A stretch of 64,000 bases of DNA, from positions 126,001 through 190,000 of the forward strand of contig CAUYUJ010017639.1 of the NCBI GenBank assembly GCA_963575745.1, read 5' to 3'. Source of the stretch: Prorocentrum cordatum. Taxonomy: Eukaryota > Sar > Dinophyceae > Prorocentrales > Prorocentraceae. The translations under genes were made by a program, and so were the position numbers. Below the pieces are notes generated by a model. The model did no database searches. It worked only from the letters and a program-made list of their open reading frames with translations, and had not been told where the DNA came from. Positions 9,990 to 20,399 of this stretch are shown here, one piece after another (position 1 is the first letter of the stretch; each line of letters begins with the position of its first letter).

Positions 9990-11600
9990 ACATCAAGTCG
10001 TTACCAATTGGGCGCCACCTTTGGCCTCATACGACGTATCTGTCATACGAGCACTGTCCAGCACCGCGCTACGCAGCACATGCCCGTGTCAACGACCATG
10101 GCAAGAACGCGCCCGCAGGGCCTGCACCACACCTGGCACGGGAGCCGCAAGGCGTACCCCAAGCAAGAGCACAAGAGACACTCCAGAAAGCAGCCACGAC
10201 AGCACCGACCAGCGGCCCCACAGCACAACAAGCACAAGCACTACGTCCAGCGACTACGGAAGCACCAACCACCTGCCGCACACCCTGCGAGGGAGCCCGA
10301 GCGGGCATACCTGGGGGAGAGGCAGGGGCAATGCCCAAGATAGCATATGATGGATTCTACTGGACAAGACCCAGCGACAGACACTTTGACGTTGAGAGTC
10401 CCAGGGACAATCATCAAGATTTCTTCCTACCGATGAAGGGGACACGTATGCTTTGCATGACATTATTGACGACGTTGCCCTATCAAGGTGATCCCGTTTC
10501 TTGTGACCAAATTGTGCTACGGATGAAGATCGCACGCGTCGGTCTCCGCGATAGTGGCACAGCCGAAGAGACACGCACTTAGCCGACATTTCTTACACGC
10601 AGGTACATACATCACATGGATGATCACTTTTAATCAACCGCGCCTCTGCGCTCCTCACAAACATGTATTCCTTACCACGGAAAGACGGGAGAGCCCTTCT
10701 CATGCGCTTTGTATCGTACAGGTCAATACCTATCATTGGGCACCCCGACTGGACAAGGGACAATTACCTCACGCGCCTCCTGTACACACCAAGGGTTCAA
10801 GGCCTCGCTCACACGCCCCGGAAAGATAACACATGGTTGGACATCATACTCATACGCGTATTGGTGCAACACACTGTTCTTGTGCAACTTGAACTACATT
10901 CGCAATGGATTACGCGCTTTAACGTTGCCATACTCCCATGGCACTTACACACGTTGTCTTAGCAATACTTTTCAGCGGACAGATGGGGATGCAACATTAC
11001 TACCGAATCATGGCGATTGCGTAGGCCATTGGCGAATCTCCTGTGCCAAGCCGTCGCCCGTTTTGGCTGCAACCGTGGCGTCATGCATTGCGTCTGTCCT
11101 ACGAGCAATGTCCAGCACTGCAGTGCGCCGCGCATATACACCTCAGCGATCGCGACAAGAACGCGCCCGCAGTACCTATGCCACACCTGGCATGTGAGCC
11201 GCAAAGCATACCACAAGTAGGGGCACAAAAGGTACTCAGGCAGACAATCACGACTGCACCGACCAACACCCCAAACTCAATAAACACAAACGCCACGACC
11301 AACGGATACGGAAACACCAACCACATGCCTCACACCCCGAACCGGAACCCTGGCGGGCATACCTGGGGGAGAGGCAGGGCCAAGGCCCAAGGTTACACGC
11401 GAAGGACCATACTGGGTAAATCACAGCGACGTGCTTCTTTGGCACATGTATTTGCCAGGTACAGCTGCCAGGCTGTATTATTCCTGCCTTTCACGGACAA
11501 GTATATACAAATATGCTTGACTCCACATGTCCCAACTACTTTGGCCTATCACGGTTACTCCTATTTGGTGACCAACATGTGCTAAATGTGAAGCTTCATA
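9990..11600 (+). repeat. About 1-kb tandem duplication of an unrecognised coding-like segment
   Basis: 10030-10350 and 11070-11390 are homologous. Translations align as SYEHCPAPRYAAHARVNDHG and SYEQCPALQCAAHIHLSDRD, followed in both by KNAPA, PHLA, EPQ, AQ and later the nucleotide word GGGCATACCTGGGGGAGAGG. The next ~200 bp also match (CTATCA..GGT..C..GTGACCAA). Conservation at the protein level suggests a former coding sequence, but I recognise no family. Flanks 9376-9990 and 11600-12370 show no supported gene. Confidence 0.5.
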
Positions 11601-12377
11601 CACATGTGGGCCAGCTTTTTGTCTAGTAGCTCAAACAAGCGAGTTCTACCATGTTCGCAATTTTCATCGCACTAGGCGCCATGCTACCACAGGAAGCGCC
11701 ATAACCTACCGTCGGCAGACGACACGCTTACATACTGTGCATGTCGGCCAGTGAGCCAACGCCACTCGATCCATGTTCCTTCCTTCACCGGCCATCCACA
11801 TGACATACTCGGAGAGGCCGAATGACCAATGCACCAAAGAAGGAAATATACTCATTGAGCAGCAATGCCGACAACCCACATAACATTACCAAGACGACGG
11901 CAACGACAACCTACCATCACTACTCAAGACACGACGCAGAGAATACCAACAGGAGCTGTTACGCACCGCGACACCCGCACAACACGACCCAGACAAGTAC
12001 TACGGGCACACGTGCAACCCAACGAACAAGATAAGACAAACGACGCAATAATCGACAAATACTACGTGTACATCTCACTACACTTGGGGTGCGAGTACGT
12101 CCCAGTGCCCACTGCCACAGGGTGGGCACGCACTCAGAGGTAAACCCACATCACGATGTCTTCACTTGCCCGACATCAGCAAACCATACTTCATGTTACT
12201 GCAGCAACGACTCCAACAAGCTCTAGACAGTTGGAAAGCTCATTCCTCACGCACCCGCATCACAACACACTGGTCGCAGAGACCAGCCTGCAGACTCTAC
12301 TACAGAAAGGCCGACTACCGCCAGGACCAACAGCCATTCGACGACAACGAAGAAACCTAACGCGGCGCACGACGACG

Positions 12378-12903
12378 GCCGCTCATCCATCTCACCTGGG
12401 ACGAACTCAGCAGCGAGATCGACAGCGACATGGCACGACTAGGATGCGCTTACTTCGACAAAGACGGCACCGAACATAACCTCAAAGAGACACAGTACAA
12501 GATCTACGACCTGCAACACGACAAAGGGTACGAATTCCATATGGACGAAGACTACGGCATACGCGCCAAGGTCAGCCGCGACGACCACGCCGCATTTACC
12601 AGTTCCATGACCGGCCATCAACACAACGTCACCTCAGGCTCAGCTGTTCTCATTAACCAACTACCTAGCGGATGCGCGCCACACATCATGAGCATCAACA
12701 CCACGACCACCCTGGGCCACATGCATAATAGAAAAGCAGAGAAGACATATTACACCACCCTCCAAATACTTACAACCAGAATATGTGGAGCTACAAGGCG
12801 CATCAGACTACGAGTGCAAACTACTAAACCAGTGGACTGGTACGGCACGTGTAAGACCAGACCACCACCAGGGGCCAACTCCCCCCCTCGCACTACGAGC
12901 TGA
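12378..12903 (+). pseudogene. Unrecognised AC-rich ORF (remnant 1)
   Basis: The open frame reads PLIHLTWDELSSEIDSDMAR, then LGCAYFDKDGTEHNLKETQY, then KIYDLQHDKGYEFHMDEDYG. This varied, acidic sequence looks truly coding, unlike the Thr/His-rich shadow frames. It degrades after about residue 100. It is the first of several AC-biased remnants to 15 kb that may be one former protein. No known domain recognised. Confidence 0.45.
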
Positions 12904-12926
12904 CCGCACCGACGTCTGATAACCCC

Positions 12927-13496
12927 ATGTGGCCCCGCATACGGTACCACCTGTTCCCCAACCACATCCAGGTCTTATACCCCATCGAATACGTCACACG
13001 TAACGGGCGCAATCCCAACTTCCGACGCTCACAGCGCACGCTTGAAATACACAATCTGGGCGGACCACACTGTAGACTCCGACCGCCCAAGTACACCAGA
13101 ACGCGAGACGGAGTCAGGATTCCCACTGACACTCCAGCCGACCATCCACGCCGCAACTTTGCATAAGACCAATTCGCAGAGATTCGCGACATGGGGAGGA
13201 AAAACACTACGAGCACGAGGACAAATTACGACTCGCCTGTACAGGGCACACACACAAATGACGCCACCACAGCAGCACATATACCTACCCTGGCATTTAA
13301 GTACCCCCAAAAAAACAAGACAGAACAACACCCTACGCCAGCCACGAGTGCACGCCACCTCCACCAGCACAGATACGAACGCCACCAACACAGCCAGCAC
13401 CACAGCAACAACCCCACCCCACGCCTCCCCGCCATCCATGGGCAAACGTACCCGACTTAATATACAACAGACTCCGACGCCAGCATAGACAGCGAC
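12927..13496 (+). pseudogene. Unrecognised AC-rich ORF (remnant 2)
   Basis: Two overlapping frames carry coding-like text: RYHLFPNHIQVLYPIEYVTR (12927-13166), and from about 13042 IWADHTVDSDRPS with GFPLTLQPTIHAATLHKTNS. The switch near 13080-13120 suggests a frameshift. The second frame dissolves into Thr/Pro repeats after 13330. No family recognised. Confidence 0.35.
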
Positions 13497-13817
13497 GATA
13501 CATGGGCCAATATCGGCGGAGCGGCAGACACACGTGAGTTTTACCTCACCTCGCTGCCGCCGAACAAGTACCACGGCATGCGCTGCCCGAGTGGATGGGT
13601 AACTTTTTACTACCACGCGAACGACGCGGACACTGACAGCTACGACGACGACCGATGGCAACACGCCCTGTACCACCACGGACGGTCCAACATTTACACG
13701 TACATATTCCCCAACGACCATATACCGCTACCTGGGTGGAGCAGGTGCGTGGGCAAGCTTAATAACGAGCTCTTCATACACCAGGGCGGGAACAAACACC
13801 TACTAAACCCCCCATAA
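13463..13817 (+). pseudogene. Unrecognised AC-rich ORF (remnant 3)
   Basis: An open frame of about 118 codons contains DSDASIDSDDTWANIGGAAD, REFYLTSLPPNKYHGMRCPS, GWVTFYYHANDADTD and YIFPNDHIPLPGWSRCVGKL. Rich in aromatic and acidic residues, it is credible as a folded domain. It ends at a stop at 13815-13817; the next remnant begins 48 bp later in the same orientation. No family recognised. Confidence 0.45.
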
Positions 13818-13865
13818 CGACCCGACTCAAGGGCAACACCACTTTCGACTTTCCAACCACCGCTC

Positions 13866-14225
13866 ATGACCGAAACCAAGTACCTCAAACTTAAGGACGC
13901 CATACATGCCGACTCGTTCCTACCTCCACTCAAGCCCCCACAACGACTGACCTTGTTCCGCTACGGCAGCGACATGGACGCATTTGCGGGCTACTACCGC
14001 GCCAATCTAGCAGTAACTACCACCAGCCAGCACTTCCAAACACTCATGACATGTGGACAAACATCACTGAACCACACTAAGATCGCAGCGGTACAGGAAC
14101 TAGCACAACGGCCCAATCCATGCCACGACGTTGACAACAAGATGAAATACGACACGGCTGCACTCTTGCAAAACATGCAACCCGACGGCAGCCCCCAGTA
14201 CTGCCAAGCCTGCGCAACCGACTGA
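13866..14225 (+). pseudogene. Unrecognised AC-rich ORF (remnant 4)
   Basis: An open frame of 119 codons includes TETKYLKLKDAIHADSFLPP, LTLFRYGSDMDAFAGYYRAN and KIAAVQELAQRPNPCHDVDN, ending QYCQACATD. Composition and spacing suggest continuation of the preceding remnant across a stop. No family recognised. Confidence 0.45.
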
Positions 14226-14475
14226 CAATTCCAACACAAGCGAAGAGGACACGCCGACAACCCCCAGCACGTCGGAAAACAGACCAGTAGCCACCACCTA
14301 CCCCACACCCCAACCACGCACACCCCACCTGCCAAGAAAACACCACCAATACGACCCTCCCAATCAACCAAGGAGGGCACGCCAACAACCACCAACACGA
14401 CTACCGACAGGCCAGCCGAGCCTCCTGCACCATCACCGGCCAAGCATACGCCACCCGTCAAAAAAACACTACCAT

Positions 14476-14952
14476 TACCAGCCACCGACCTCATCAACTT
14501 ACTGTACCCGTGCACCCACCACCTCCAACGCTCAAAATACCCAGTGTCTGCCCACCCTACGTGGACGTTCAGACGCAGCGATGGCTGCAAGAGGTACCGA
14601 TGCACCGCCTTGCGCCACAGACATACGCCACCTCACAGATATACTTCCCAGCCCAAGTACGCAAGGAGTCTCCCTTGTACATGCCATTAACGTGCAACAC
14701 GACGTGACCGACAGTCGTGGACGCATCTTCGCACGCGACACTGGGGACCCACGCTTTCACAAGTACGTCGACACACTACGCTCGCACCAGACACGATACG
14801 AGCGATACTTCGCCAGCCTTCACACGCGCAGCAGCCAACAAGACGCACCCTTCAAGGAAGCACCACCGTACAAGGCAACGCCACATCTATTCAAGGTACT
14901 ACCGATACCCCTGCCGCAGACCAACCACAACGACAGCAACAGCCACGCATGA
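14476..14952 (+). pseudogene. Unrecognised AC-rich ORF (remnant 5)
   Basis: The frame from 14581 reads TDIRHLTDILPSPSTQGVSL, HAINVQHDVTDSRGRIFARD and GDPRFHKYVDTLRSHQTRYE, all coding-like. 14226-14475 before it is Thr/Pro-rich repeat-like text. The AC bias stops at about 15,060, where a CCCCCC run introduces a different kind of DNA. Confidence 0.4.
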
Positions 14953-15958
14953 GCGACCATACAGAACTCAGCTAAGCACAACCGCGGTAGTAAACGGAGC
15001 AGTACCACGACATCGACCACAAGTGCCACCTGTGCTTCGATTACCGCAGAGCATAGACAACTGATCCTCCCCCCCTCTACTCCAGTCGGCAGGCCAAGGG
15101 GCCAGCGACAAAGGACACAGTACTCCCATCTCCTCCTCAGGCTGCTAGCATCGACAGTGGCACCATTCGATTCCACACTCTTCTACGTACTATGCTTACG
15201 TTGACACTGGCTCTTTCCCTACAGCACTGTCGTTCTATCCAAGGCTACTGCCTTTGTGGCACGGCGGAAGGGGAGTGCCCTGACACTCCCACTGTGGGCT
15301 ACCGACCACTAACAGTCTAGCATGCAATAATCCCTCACCTACTTTACTTACGGCCTCTTGCCTCCCATACTGCCTCTTTGGATTGCGGTACACCTAAAAA
15401 ACCCTGGGTGGACATCCCTAGAACTGCTACGCTTAGCTTCCCGTCACCATTCCATATTGCTAACTGCCGGTCGTACTATAAACAGGGAAGGGGGCTGATG
15501 TGACAGATGTGGGATCGGGAGGAGCTCACGTCAGCCACAGCACGTCGGCGACAAAACGCCGCTTCCATTATTACTCACAGAGCACGTGCCAATCACACCC
15601 TCCTACGGACGTCCTGCATACGGTTTGTTCTTCTCTCCACTGCCCCCACTGTCTCTACGGCTTGGGAAACACCACAAAACCCTGGGCAGCATCCCAAGGA
15701 CTGATACACTTTGTTTTTGACGTCACCGTATTGTCTTGCTGGCCATACGCTACAGCAATGATGGAGCAAGATGGACAGCCTACTGTACCGACTTAGGCAC
15801 AGGCCAGCCTCGAGGCCAGCCTTGATCATACAGTTGACACAAGGGGTTCGTGCTAAACCCACGAAGAACTGCAAAAACACGAGGGCCCTGGGACCAGTGA
15901 GGTTTAGGGTAGACCCAAAAACCCTTGGCAGCAACCCAAGAACTGCTACACTTTGTCA

Positions 15959-15997
15959 CGTCACTTGACCTTTCTTTCAAAGAAAGGTCAAGTGACG
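15959..15997. other. Perfect 39-nt palindrome (19-bp arms, 1-nt centre)
   Basis: The left arm CGTCACTTGACCTTTCTTT and right arm AAAGAAAGGTCAAGTGACG are exact reverse complements around a single C. As RNA or extruded DNA it would form a nearly loopless 19-bp stem. It lies between repeat cores 3 and 4. Confidence 0.95.
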
Positions 15998-16020
15998 CGC
16001 CAATTCTTTGCAAGCAGGTC

Positions 16021-16053
16021 TTTAGCAGGCAACGAAACTCTTTGCCTGCTAAA
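16021..16053. other. Perfect hairpin, 12-bp stem and 9-nt loop
   Basis: TTTAGCAGGCAA (16021-16032) and TTGCCTGCTAAA (16042-16053) are exact complements around the loop CGAAACTCT. It starts 24 bp after the 39-nt palindrome, making a two-hairpin module. There is no U-run directly after it to suggest a terminator. Confidence 0.9.
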
Positions 16054-16359
16054 TATACGCAGCCAAACTTGCATTGCACGTTTTTTACACGCCAGCCTAC
16101 CCAGGCCAGCCTTCACCATGTTTAGCTCTTTACGGTTCCGCTTCGTCTTACATCATAGTGTTGGCATCCTGCCTCCCATACTGCCTTTTCTGGTTTGGGG
16201 TGCACCACAAAATCCTGGGGAACATCCCTAGAATTGCTGCCTACTTAGCGTGACGACACCAGTATACTGCCTGCTGCCAGCCGTTCTATACAGCAGGAAG
16301 GAGGCTGGGAGGTTGTTTATTGGGAAGGAGGTGGAGGTGACCATGACCCACCAAGCGAT

Positions 16360-16680
16360 GCAGTACCGACCAGCCTAGGTAATCGTCTTTCTCTGACTAC
16401 TCCAGCACAGGCAGCACATGTATTACCCTTTCAGGGTAGCAGCCCAAGACTTGCATCTATACTAGGCAGGCACCTGTTCACTTGCTTACTTCTGCACGCC
16501 TGAATCTAACCTGAAGATGGTACTGGGGCTAGGTCTGGTGAGGTGGTGATGAGGGCTGACCGTGATACACCTGGCGCTGTAGCACCGACCAGCTTCGGTC
16601 ACCTTTTTTATTTGACTGTTCCAGCACATGCAGCACAGCGTTTGAACTTTAAGGGTAGCAGCCCAATAATTGCATATATA
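16360..16680. repeat. ~219-bp repeat, two copies
   Basis: 16403-16458 (CAGCACAGGCAGCACATG...AGGGTAGCAGCCCAA) and 16622-16678 (CAGCACATGCAGCACAGC...AGGGTAGCAGCCCAA) are homologous, as are the preceding ACCGACCAGC words. The stretch 16460-16562 (GCACCTGTTCACTTGC...) recurs at 18546-18635, beyond the satellite block. Confidence 0.6.
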
Positions 16681-16682
16681 TA

Positions 16683-17125
16683 AACTTATACGACCACCCT
16701 TCGGGTGATAAGGAGGTTGTGGGTGGGGGGGAGAGGGGGGGGGGGACCAACATCAGACTCAATCGATCTCACTATCGATCTCACTCAACGGGACACCACG
16801 GGACACCACGGGTCACCTCGGGACACTTGTCGATCTCACTATCGATCTCACTCAACTGGACACCACGGGCAACCACGGGACACCACGGGACACCGCGGGA
16901 CACCTCTCGAATTCACTATCGGTCTCACTATCGGTCTCACTCAACGGGACACCATAGGACACCGCGGGACATCACGGGACATTTCGGGACACCACATCGA
17001 TCTCACTATCGATCTCACTCAACGGGACACTACGGGACACCACGGGACACCACGGGACACCTGTCGATCTCACTATCGATCTCACGATCTACCTATACGA
17101 CCACCCTGCGGGTGATAAGGAGTTG
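16683..17125. repeat. GGGACACCA / ATCGATCTCACT satellite
   Basis: Runs of the 10-mer GGGACACCAC alternate with ATCGATCTCACT repeats. The block is bracketed by near-identical words (TATACGACCACCCT..CGGGTGATAAGGA) at about 16688 and 17094, each with a small hairpin, CACCC-3 nt-GGGTG. Long frames through it are by-products. Confidence 0.85.
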
Positions 17126-17146
17126 GGGGGGCAGCAATAGGCAAAA

Positions 17147-17345
17147 GTGGTGATTGTTGTTCTAACGATGTCTGTTGTTCTGTCGATTTGCTTTTCGATT
17201 TGCATGTCGACGTGCATTGGAAAGCGCGCCGCGGCGCCCACGGCGCCTTACGATTTGCATTTGGATGTGCAAATCGATTTGCATTTCGATGTGCTTTTCG
17301 GTCTGCATGTCGGTTTGCATGCAGACTTGCATTGGATAGCTCGCC
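17147..17345. repeat. GATTTGCAT / GATGTGC short tandem repeat
   Basis: Degenerate 12-bp repeats alternate CGATTTGCAT and CGATGTGCAT variants, in two runs separated by GCGCCGCGGCGCCCACGGCGCC. Frames read as Cys/Met/His-rich peptides are by-products of the repeat. Confidence 0.75.
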
Positions 17346-17437
17346 GCAAGCGGCGATGTTTTGAAATGCACAACCCACGGCGGGACACCAGTAGGACGCC
17401 AGCAGGACACCGCGGGCCACCGTTTGACGGGAGGGGC

Positions 17438-17835
17438 ATCATTTGGTCCGGTCGCGGCCCAGCCACAGGAGGATTTCGGGACACCAGCGGGACACCAGCG
17501 GGACACCGCGCGCCACCGGCCGCCGGAGGAGAATCATTTGGTCCGGCCGCGGCCCAGCCACAGGAGGATTTCGGGACACCAGCGGGACACCAGCGGAACA
17601 CCGCGGGCCACTGGCCGCTGGAGGGAGAATCATTTGGTCCGGCCGCAGCCCAGCCACAGGAGGATTTCGGGACACCAGCGGGACACCGGCGGGACACCGC
17701 GGGCCACCGGCCGCCAGAGGGAGAATCATTTGGTCCGGCCGCAGCCCAGCCACAGAAGGATTTCAGGACACCAACGGGACACCGGCGGGACACCGCGGGC
17801 CACCGGCTGCGGGGCCACCGGCCGCCGGAGGGAGA
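17438..17835. repeat. 96-bp tandem repeat, four copies
   Basis: ATCATTTGGTCCGG starts at 17438, 17533, 17629 and 17725 (steps 95, 96, 96). Each unit holds GGCCCAGCCACAGGAGGATTT and two or three GGGACACC(A/G)GC words, so it grew from the neighbouring 10-mer satellite. Because 96 is a multiple of 3, long artificial ORFs run through on both strands. Confidence 0.9.
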
Positions 17836-17939
17836 ATTCCTCTCGCCCGCCCACGCCGCTTCGCCTCGCCCGCCCGCACGGCACGCACGAACACGAAACT
17901 GAAACCGATTTCCTGGTGGGGGGCTCTCCGTTCCACTTC

Positions 17940-18430
17940 GATCTCACCCCCCAACCTCCGATCTCACTTTTTGAAACACCACGGGACACCTCGGGGCATC
18001 TCTCGATCTCATAATCGATCTCAGTATCGATCTCACTGAACGGGACACCACGGGACACCACAGGACACCACGGGACACCTGTCGATCTCACTATCGATCT
18101 CACTTTTGGGGACACCACGGTACACCTTGGGGCACCACATCGATCTCAGTATCGATCTCGGTATCGATCTCAGTATCGATCTCACTCAACGGGACACCAC
18201 GGGACACCACGGGACACCACGGGACACCACGGGACACCGCGAGCCACCGCCGGACGGACGGACCCACGGGCGGGCGGGGGAGAATCATTTGTCTTGACTT
18301 CGCCCTAGCGACGGCGGACACCACGGGACACCACGGGACACCACGGGACACCGCGGGACACCGCGGGCCACCGCCGGACGGGCGGGCGGCGGAGAATCAT
18401 TTGTCTTGACTTCGCCCTAGCATCGGCGGG
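17940..18430. repeat. GGGACACCA / ATCGATCTCA satellite, second block
   Basis: This is the same 10-mer and 12-mer mixture as at 16683-17125, with two copies of a ~104-bp segment ending GAGAATCATTTGTCTTGACTTCGCCCTAGC (at about 18282 and 18387). No gene seen. Confidence 0.85.
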
Positions 18431-18545
18431 TTCATTCCTCTCGCGTGCCCACGCAGCTTCGCCTCGCCCGCACGCACGACACGAAAGAAACGATTTCCCG
18501 GTTGGGGGTCTCCATTCCACTGCGATCTCACCCCCCAACCTCCGA

Positions 18546-18700
18546 CTAGGCAACCACCTGTTCACTGGCTAACTTTTGGACGCCTGCCTCTAACGTGGAG
18601 GTGGTATTGGGGTTGAGACTATTGGTGGGGAGCAGCACCAACCAGCGTTACATCAGCTCTTAGACTGCCCCAGCATCAGCGGCACACCTGTTCGGCATTA
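18546..18700. repeat. Continuation of the repeat family of 16.46-16.64 kb
   Basis: ACTAGGCAACCACCTGTTCACTGGCTAAC at the left edge and the following 90 bp match 16460-16562. The satellite block 16.68-18.54 kb therefore either interrupts this repeat family or separates two of its members. 18700-18920 has no further feature. Confidence 0.55.
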
Positions 18701-18924
18701 AGGCCAGCATACCATGGCCAGTTTACATTTGCTTCTGTCCAGTCACTGTGCTTCTGAACCAGAGGAAAACCAGTAGTGACAGAAGTAGACAAAGCATGCC
18801 TTTGTTTCCCGCCACCGTCAGCAGGCCAGCCAACATCTCTGGCCAGCCTACAGTACGCGTCTTAGCACCATCAGTCCCCATGTGCCTGATTTCTTCTTTT
18901 TGACTGAAGCACCTTGCAGCTTGT

Positions 18925-19005
18925 ACCTATTATTTGTATTGTTATCATTATTATTACTGTTAGTAGCGTTATTAATATTATTAGTAATATTATTAGCAAT
19001 AGTGT
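18925..19005. repeat. ATT/TTA microsatellite
   Basis: A degenerate run of ATT and TTA triplets with GTTA variants in an AT-rich island; no gene. Confidence 0.85.
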
Positions 19006-19127
19006 TATTCCCTACCTAGGCTCTGCCTAGAGGGCTCTCACCGTGTATGCTTAAAGGGCCGGGCAGTGGTCCTCGCCCCGGGCGATTCCCCCAGTATCCG
19101 ACCCGCGGTTCCCCCAGCTGCGCCCCC

Positions 19128-19505
19128 TTAACTTAGCTTTGCTTATCTCATCTTAGCTTAGCCTAGCTGAACTTAGCTTAGCTTAGCTTAGCCCAGCTGA
19201 GCTTAGCCGAGCTTAGCCTAGCCTAGCTTAGCTTAGCTTAGCTTAGCCTAGCTTAGCTTTGCTTAGCCCAGCTTAGCTTAGCGCAGAGCAGCATCAGCAT
19301 AGCATAGCATAGCATAACATACCATAGCACAGCATATCACAGCATAGCATAGCGCAGCATAGCATAGCGCAGCATAGCATAGCATAGCATCGCATAGCAT
19401 CGCATAGCATAGCATAACATAGCGCCGCATAGCATAGCAAGCACTGCCAAGCAATGCCAAGCAATGCCAAGCAATGCCGAGCGATGCCAGGCGATGCGCA
19501 CATGC
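19128..19505. repeat. Pentanucleotide repeats TTAGC then AGCAT
   Basis: 19128-19280 is (CTTAG)n with CCTAG variants; 19285-19435 changes to (AGCAT)n; 19436-19495 becomes CCAAGCAATG-type 10-mers. The gradual change suggests stepwise mutation of one pentamer. Cys/Tyr/Met-rich frames on the minus strand are by-products. Confidence 0.9.
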
Positions 19506-20080
19506 AATAAGCGTTCTCCAAATTGGGGTCGCGCCAAGGTCATTTCTTCTTCGACTGCCGGAGACAAGCCCTCACTGCTTCCCTGGCTGACGAAGCTGCC
19601 CTCCGCCCTCTGGGCCGCGACGGCCACCTTCTCCAGACCAGCCAGCCGCAGGCGCGGCTGCCCTACCCACGTTCGTCCTCTCTCTCTCTCTCTCTGGCCG
19701 CTCGCCTCGCCCGTGCTGGCCGTCTCCAACTGGCTCCCGGACCTTACCTGCCTCCCGATGCTTGGTGCTGGTATCTTTAGAGGAACAAAACAAGCCATAA
19801 GCATAAACTTCCGACGGCCCGCGCGGGTTTCTTGGATCTGCGCTGGGGCCCCTTGGATTGCCCTGGCGGCCCCCCGCCGCCAGCGCGTGCCCCCTTCGTG
19901 CCGCCCGCGGCGGCGCCCGCGAACGCCTGCGCGCTGGACGCTTCCCGCCTCGCCGAGCTGGGCCGCGGGGCCTTCCCAGCCGCGGGGCCCCGCAGCGCTG
20001 GCCGCCCCGCCCCTGATGGGCGCAGGCAGCAGCAGGACCAGTTTGAGCTTGCTTGGCCTCTGCGAGCTCCTGGACTCTAC
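19506..20080. other. GC-rich stretch without a recognisable gene
   Basis: Both strands have open frames. The + frame from 19523 reads GSRQGHFFFDCRRQALTASL, which might be coding, but a CT microsatellite (about 19680-19700) interrupts it and no family is recognisable. Confidence 0.3.
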
Positions 20081-20083
20081 CTA

Positions 20084-20200
20084 CCTACCTGCACTACCTA
20101 CCTACCTACCTGCACTACCTACCTACCTACCTACCTACCTACCTACCTACCTACCTACCTACATACCTACCTACCTACCTACCTACCTACCTACCTGCCC
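20084..20200. repeat. (CTAC)n microsatellite
   Basis: An almost pure CTAC run with two TGCA interruptions and one CATA variant. A second microsatellite, (CAC)n, lies at 20347-20396. Confidence 0.95.
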
Positions 20201-20399
20201 CCTCTGATTATCACTCCTACCTACCCCTGACCTCCTGGTGCGCCTAGACCCCCTCTGGCGTCCGAGCGCACCGGTTTTCCGAGCTGCTTCCAGCCGTGGC
20301 GACGAGGCCCGCCCCCCCCCCGCCCCTGAATAGGAACAAAAACAAAAGCACCACCACCACCACCACCACCACCACCACCACCACCACCAGGGACCACCA

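Larger units (their letters stand above)
15360..16290. repeat. Diverged dispersed repeat, four copies of one core
   Basis: A core of the type ACCCTGGG..(A)CATCCC..GAACTGCTAC occurs at 15401, 15679, 15921 and 16211 (spacing 278, 242, 290). Around the first and last copies the match extends (GCCTCCCATACTGCC before; AGCAGGAAGG..GGCTG after), giving units of roughly 140-280 bp. No ORF is convincing. It could be a tandemly arranged SINE-like or satellite family. Confidence 0.6.

Noticed and set aside
17147-18118. ORFs of 200-250 codons over the GGGACACCA / 96-bp repeats
   Set aside because: Open on both strands because of the 96-bp period; composition follows the repeat.
19128-19280. TTAGC repeats as an internal telomere
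   Set aside because: Dinoflagellate telomeres known to me are TTTAGGG; this pentamer does not fit and grades into AGCAT.
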